A stretch of 33,185 bases of DNA from Gammaproteobacteria bacterium. Its GTDB lineage: Bacteria; Pseudomonadota; Gammaproteobacteria; GRL18. The stretch lies in the NCBI GenBank assembly GCA_027011205.1, contig JALVAL010000149.1, positions 1 to 33,185 on the forward strand. The letters run 5' to 3'. The position numbers were made by a program, and so were the translations under genes. How positions within the stretch are numbered: the first letter of the stretch is position 1; each line of letters starts with the position of its first letter. The notes under the pieces were generated by a model. That model did no database searches. It worked only from the letters and a program-made list of their open reading frames with translations, and had not been told where the DNA came from. Shown in pieces: positions 30,175-33,185 of this stretch.

Positions 30175-31413
30175 TCAGTTTTCCTCTTTCCCAGAGCCGG
30201 ACTGAGAAATCTCAGTACTGAGTCCCATCTTATCCAGCAACTCAATAAAGGGATCAGGATCAAGCTCTTCTACATTAACCATGTGTTTGACATCCCAGGT
30301 TCCATTGGCAATCAGGATAGCTGTTGCTGCTGCGGGAACACCGGCAGTATAGGAAATGGCCTGTGATTCCACTTCTTCATAGCAGGCTTCGTGATCGCAG
30401 GTGTTATAGATAAAAATTTCTTTTTCTTTGCCGTTCTTTTTACCCTTGACCAGGTTGCCGATACAGGTTTTACCCGTATAGTTTTCAGCAAGAGATGCAG
30501 GGTCAGGCAGGCAGGCTTTAACCACTTTTAGCGGCACGACTTGCAGACCTTCTGCAGTTGTCACGGGTTGTTCAGAAAGTAAACCAATATTTTTTAGTAC
30601 ATTAAAGCAGTTAATATAATGATCGCCAAAACCCATCCAGAAACGAATGGTATCCGCCTTGATATTTTTGGACAGGGAATGCAGTTCATCGTGTCCGGTT
30701 AAATAAATGGTTTGCTCGCCAACAACAGGGAATGTGTAGTTTTGCTTTTCTGAATGCACGGCTTTACTAACCCATTTACCTCCTATCCAGGTCCAGACCT
30801 GACCGGTAAATTCCCTGAAATTGATTTCAGGATCAAAATTGGTTGCGAAATATTTACCATGATCCCCGGCATTCACATCCATAATATCAATGCTGTCGAT
30901 TGTGTCAAAACAATGCTTGGCTGCATAGGCACAATAGGCATTGACGACACCGGGATCAAAGCCTGCACCCAAAATAGCCGTGAGTCCTTGTTCCTTACAG
31001 GCATCCAGATATTTCCATTCATAGTTGGCATACCAGGGCGGAGCTTCACAGATCTTATCGGGATCTTCGTGAATGGCCGTGTCTATATAAGCTGCCCCGG
31101 TTTTCAGGCAAGCCTGCAATACTGACATATTAACAAACGGACTGCCGACATTGATAACAATTTCTGAATGAGTATCTTCAATCAGTTGTGCGGTAGCATC
31201 AATATCCAGCGCATCAATCTGACGGGAATACAGCGCTTTACTGTCATCTTTGAGGTTGTTTTTACGCTCAACACTGTCGATAATTGCATCGCATTTGCTC
31301 AGGGTTCGGGATGCGATACAAATTTTACCAAGAATATTATTATGTTGGGCGCATTTATGTGCGACTACATTGGCAACACCACCTGCACCGAGAATGAGTA
31401 TATTTTTTTTCAT
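30175..31413 (-). CDS. carboxynorspermidine/carboxyspermidine dehydrogenase, copy 1
   Basis: Same family and reaction as its downstream neighbour, 412 residues. The Rossmann motif is ILGAGGVANVV (7-17), where the last Gly of GxGxxG is Ala14, unlike copy 2. Diagnostic segments are ILGAGFDPGVVNAYC, DVNAGDHGKYF, FWMGFGDHYINC and SYTAGVPA. The start is the ATG at 31413 (MKKNIL); a second ATG at 31422 is possible. The longer frame to 31488 would translate the palindromic repeat at 31435-31478 and is rejected. It lies 86 nt downstream of nspC with that repeat between. Confidence 0.87.
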   Translation of the reverse strand: MKKNILILGAGGVANVVAHKCAQHNNILGKICIASRTLSKCDAIIDSVERKNNLKDDSKALYSRQIDALDIDATAQLIEDTHSEIVINVGSPFVNMSVLQACLKTGAAYIDTAIHEDPDKICEAPPWYANYEWKYLDACKEQGLTAILGAGFDPGVVNAYCAYAAKHCFDTIDSIDIMDVNAGDHGKYFATNFDPEINFREFTGQVWTWIGGKWVSKAVHSEKQNYTFPVVGEQTIYLTGHDELHSLSKNIKADTIRFWMGFGDHYINCFNVLKNIGLLSEQPVTTAEGLQVVPLKVVKACLPDPASLAENYTGKTCIGNLVKGKKNGKEKEIFIYNTCDHEACYEEVESQAISYTAGVPAAATAILIANGTWDVKHMVNVEELDPDPFIELLDKMGLSTEISQSGSGKEEN

Positions 31414-31434
31414 TGAAGACATTCCATATTTAAA

Positions 31435-31478
31435 CCCGGCACCACACCTTAAAAGACGAGGCCTTACGAGGTGCTGGG
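31435..31478. repeat. 44-bp palindromic repeat, copy B
   Basis: Second copy of the element at 20448-20491. The ends cccggcacc and ggtgctggg pair over 9 bp with one G-U on the + strand. As in copy A, it starts 21 nt after a - strand stop codon, here that of nspC. On the - strand it is followed by tttaaatat. It sits inside the polyamine operon and could tune expression of the dehydrogenases relative to nspC. Confidence 0.7.
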
Positions 31479-31499
31479 TAAATTGCAAACCAGGAAAAT

Positions 31500-32639
31500 T
31501 TATCCCAGATTTTGCTTAAAATCATTATAGCTAAACGCCTTTACTGTGTCATATTGACCGTTCAAACGCTTGATAATAATAGACGGCATTTTCAAACCAT
31601 TAAACCAGTTCATCTTGACCATTGTATAACCCGCCGCATCAGAAAAATGAATCTGATCACCTATTTGCAATGGGGTTTTAAAATCATATTCACCAAATAG
31701 ATCGCCGGCAAGACAGGTCTTGCCGGCGATCATGTAGTGATAATTGTCATGCTGATTGTTGCTCTGTTCAGGACTTCTTTCAGTATGCTGTACTTTTTCA
31801 ATTTCAGCGGACTCTTGATAAATCAGCAAGTCCAGCATATGTGCTTCGGTTGAACTATCGACAATTGCAATGTCAATTTCATTGTGAACAATATCCAGTA
31901 CTGTCGTCACCAGACTGGCAGAGCCCGTTATTGCTGTTTCTCCGGGTTCGAGGTAAATCTGTATTCCAAACTGGTCACCGAATGCTTTTAATTTAGCGGC
32001 AAATTTATCCAGAGGATAATCATCCAGGGTAAAATAGAGTCCTCCGCCCAAGCTTACCCAGTCCAGTTGATGCAATAAATCGTGATAAGTTGTACCAATA
32101 TAATCCAGTTGTTGCGAAAAATTATAGAAATCATTGTTTTCGCAGTTGTAATGAAACATGACGCCATTGATTAAATGTGCTATTTCCATTACTGATGAAT
32201 CATCGGTGACTCCCAGCCGTGAATACTGGCGGGCAGGGTCTGCCAAATCATAGTCAGAGAAACTGATTTGTGGATTGATTCGTAAACCGATATCTACACT
32301 ATCCAGTTCGGCATAAAAACTTTTTAACTGCTTAACCGAGTTAAAAATCACTTTATCGGCATATTGTTTTAAGTCGTGTATTTCATCTTGTGCAAAAGCC
32401 ACACTATAAGCATGTACTTCTTTCCCAAACTCCTCATAACCTAGTTTAGCTTCATATAATGAACTACTCGTAGTGCCATCCATATAGGATTGCATGAATT
32501 TAAAAACAGGCCAGGTGGAAAAACATTTTAATGCCAGTACTGACCTGATATTTGCGTGCTCACGTAACCACTGGATTTTCTCCAGATTCTTTAATAATTG
32601 ATGTTCATCAATAATATAACATGGCGTGTTAAAGTGCAT
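31500..32639 (-). CDS. nspC: carboxynorspermidine/carboxyspermidine decarboxylase
   Basis: PLP-dependent fold-type III decarboxylase of 379 residues that converts carboxy(nor)spermidine to (nor)spermidine. The cofactor lysine is Lys38 in ALKCFSTWPVF. Other family marks are FHYNCENNDF, WVSLGGGLYFT, EPGETA, DSSTEAHMLDLL and the active-site cysteine loop GKTCLAGDLFGEYDF. The start is the ATG at 32639, 1 nt after the SpeD-like stop; the frame open to 32750 only overlaps that gene. Translation is probably coupled, since no clear Shine-Dalgarno is seen. With the two dehydrogenases it forms a complete carboxyspermidine-type route. Confidence 0.88.
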   Translation of the reverse strand: MHFNTPCYIIDEHQLLKNLEKIQWLREHANIRSVLALKCFSTWPVFKFMQSYMDGTTSSSLYEAKLGYEEFGKEVHAYSVAFAQDEIHDLKQYADKVIFNSVKQLKSFYAELDSVDIGLRINPQISFSDYDLADPARQYSRLGVTDDSSVMEIAHLINGVMFHYNCENNDFYNFSQQLDYIGTTYHDLLHQLDWVSLGGGLYFTLDDYPLDKFAAKLKAFGDQFGIQIYLEPGETAITGSASLVTTVLDIVHNEIDIAIVDSSTEAHMLDLLIYQESAEIEKVQHTERSPEQSNNQHDNYHYMIAGKTCLAGDLFGEYDFKTPLQIGDQIHFSDAAGYTMVKMNWFNGLKMPSIIIKRLNGQYDTVKAFSYNDFKQNLG

Positions 32640-32640
32640 G

Positions 32641-33072
32641 TTATGTGTTGGCAGTGAGGTTAACCGATGTGTTGTGATCTTGAAATGGCGACTGAAGTGG
32701 CAAATCAATACCCCGTTCCAGAAAAGCGGCACGAACTTGTTGTGGCGCAAAATGCTTTTCTACCACCTGAATCGCCGCATCCTTGTCAATGCTTTTGCAG
32801 GAAAAAATATCCAGGTAGGCATCACGATTGTTGTCACTAAAATGACCCATGATAGCGGATGTTTCTATTAGCTGTACCAGTGAATAACCTGCGGCTTCGT
32901 AACTGTGTTCGGCAAAATGTACAATAACAGGTTCACCATAGGCTACCATTTTGATCGCTTTGACCAGCTCTTTGACAAATTTACTGATATCTTCCTTGTG
33001 ACAGATATTTTCGTTGCAGCCACCAAGATCCAATACAAGATGTTGCCCCCATGGTTTGCGGTTTTCTGACAT
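32641..33072 (-). CDS. S-adenosylmethionine decarboxylase-like protein with altered active site
   Basis: Protein of 143 residues resembling prokaryotic SpeD. WGQHLVLDLGGC (8-19) matches the GxHL...C start of the family, and AYLDIFSC (85-92) matches the xxxDIFTC segment with the catalytic Cys at 92. The pyruvoyl-forming motif ESHxSIHTWPE is replaced by ETSAIMGHFSD (70-80): Thr71 stands where the cleavage serine should be, although Ser72 is next to it. Self-processing and decarboxylation are therefore doubtful. It is the first gene of the operon, with GAGGAGA ahead of its ATG. It may be a neofunctionalised decarboxylase or a regulatory prozyme-like protein. Confidence 0.65.
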   Translation of the reverse strand: MSENRKPWGQHLVLDLGGCNENICHKEDISKFVKELVKAIKMVAYGEPVIVHFAEHSYEAAGYSLVQLIETSAIMGHFSDNNRDAYLDIFSCKSIDKDAAIQVVEKHFAPQQVRAAFLERGIDLPLQSPFQDHNTSVNLTANT

Positions 33073-33103
33073 AGTCTTCTCCTCAGCGTATCAGTATCTG
33101 CAT

Positions 33104-33150
33104 GTTTAACATTGATATACTGTGCGCAGCATTACGTATCAATGTTAAAC
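33104..33150 (-). promoter_or_regulatory. promoter inside a 14-bp inverted repeat, polyamine operon
   Basis: A perfect inverted repeat, gtttaacattgata (33104-33117) and tatcaatgttaaac (33137-33150), lies 32 nt upstream of the first gene. On the - strand one arm ends in TTGATA (33137-33142) and the other begins TATATC (33114-33119), separated by exactly 17 nt, the ideal -35/-10 spacing. Each arm therefore overlaps one promoter hexamer, as expected for an operator bound by a dimeric or tetrameric regulator. Regulator unknown. Confidence 0.65.
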
Positions 33151-33185
33151 TGTTATGCGCTAATATTCTAGCACATATATATGTT

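Noticed and set aside
31414-31488. N-terminal extension of dehydrogenase copy 1
   Set aside because: It would translate the palindromic repeat and precedes the conserved MKKNIL Rossmann start; copy 2 has the same start position in alignment.
32640-32750. N-terminal extension of NspC
   Set aside because: The extra 37 codons lie entirely inside the SpeD-like gene, and the conserved protein begins at MHFNTPCYI.

Overview
The window reads as chromosomal DNA of a gammaproteobacterium of moderate GC content. This is inferred from gene content: an Rpf-type diffusible-signal-factor module, a Popeye-like membrane protein, a carboxynorspermidine-type polyamine route and a cytochrome c'-like protein. 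No species can be named from sequence alone. I see no rRNA, tRNA, CRISPR array, insertion sequence or phage gene. Genes are dense and fall into directional blocks.

Block 1 (1-6650, + strand) is phosphate-centred: a Pst-like ABC importer (pstS, pstC, pstA, pstB) without phoU or phoBR, then a divergent cofactor-independent phosphoglycerate mutase, a CX5R tyrosine/dual-specificity phosphatase and a histidine phosphatase. It ends in a strong hairpin terminator at 6668-6729. A c'-like cytochrome follows, then a 42-residue membrane protein on the - strand.

Block 2 (7536-13107) is a signalling region: a ParA-type ATPase, an overlapping 57-residue membrane protein, rpfG (REC + HD-GYP) and rpfC (hybrid kinase) on +, convergent with rpfF (DSF synthase) on -. 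The rpfG-rpfC/rpfF arrangement matches the known convergent layout in xanthomonads.

Block 3 (13541-21163, - strand) holds a Popeye-like cyclic-nucleotide-binding-fold membrane protein, then a four-gene run: a DUF2760 protein, two different Hsp70-family proteins (one with a DUF3731-type C-terminal extension) and a class V aminotransferase.

Block 4 (21521-33185) is the most unusual part. On + lie an ArsR repressor, a P1B-like ATPase lacking the CPX metal site and a group II PLP decarboxylase. Convergent to them is a tight six-gene - strand operon: SpeD-like protein, nspC, two tandem carboxynorspermidine/carboxyspermidine dehydrogenase paralogues, a second CPX-less P1B-like ATPase and a DUF2156 acyl/aminoacyltransferase-like protein. 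The operon starts at a promoter whose -35 and -10 hexamers each lie in one arm of a perfect 14-bp inverted repeat. I infer a polyamine system that couples synthesis to a transporter of altered specificity and perhaps to lipid or envelope modification. A 44-bp palindromic repeat occurs twice, each copy 21 nt after a stop codon.
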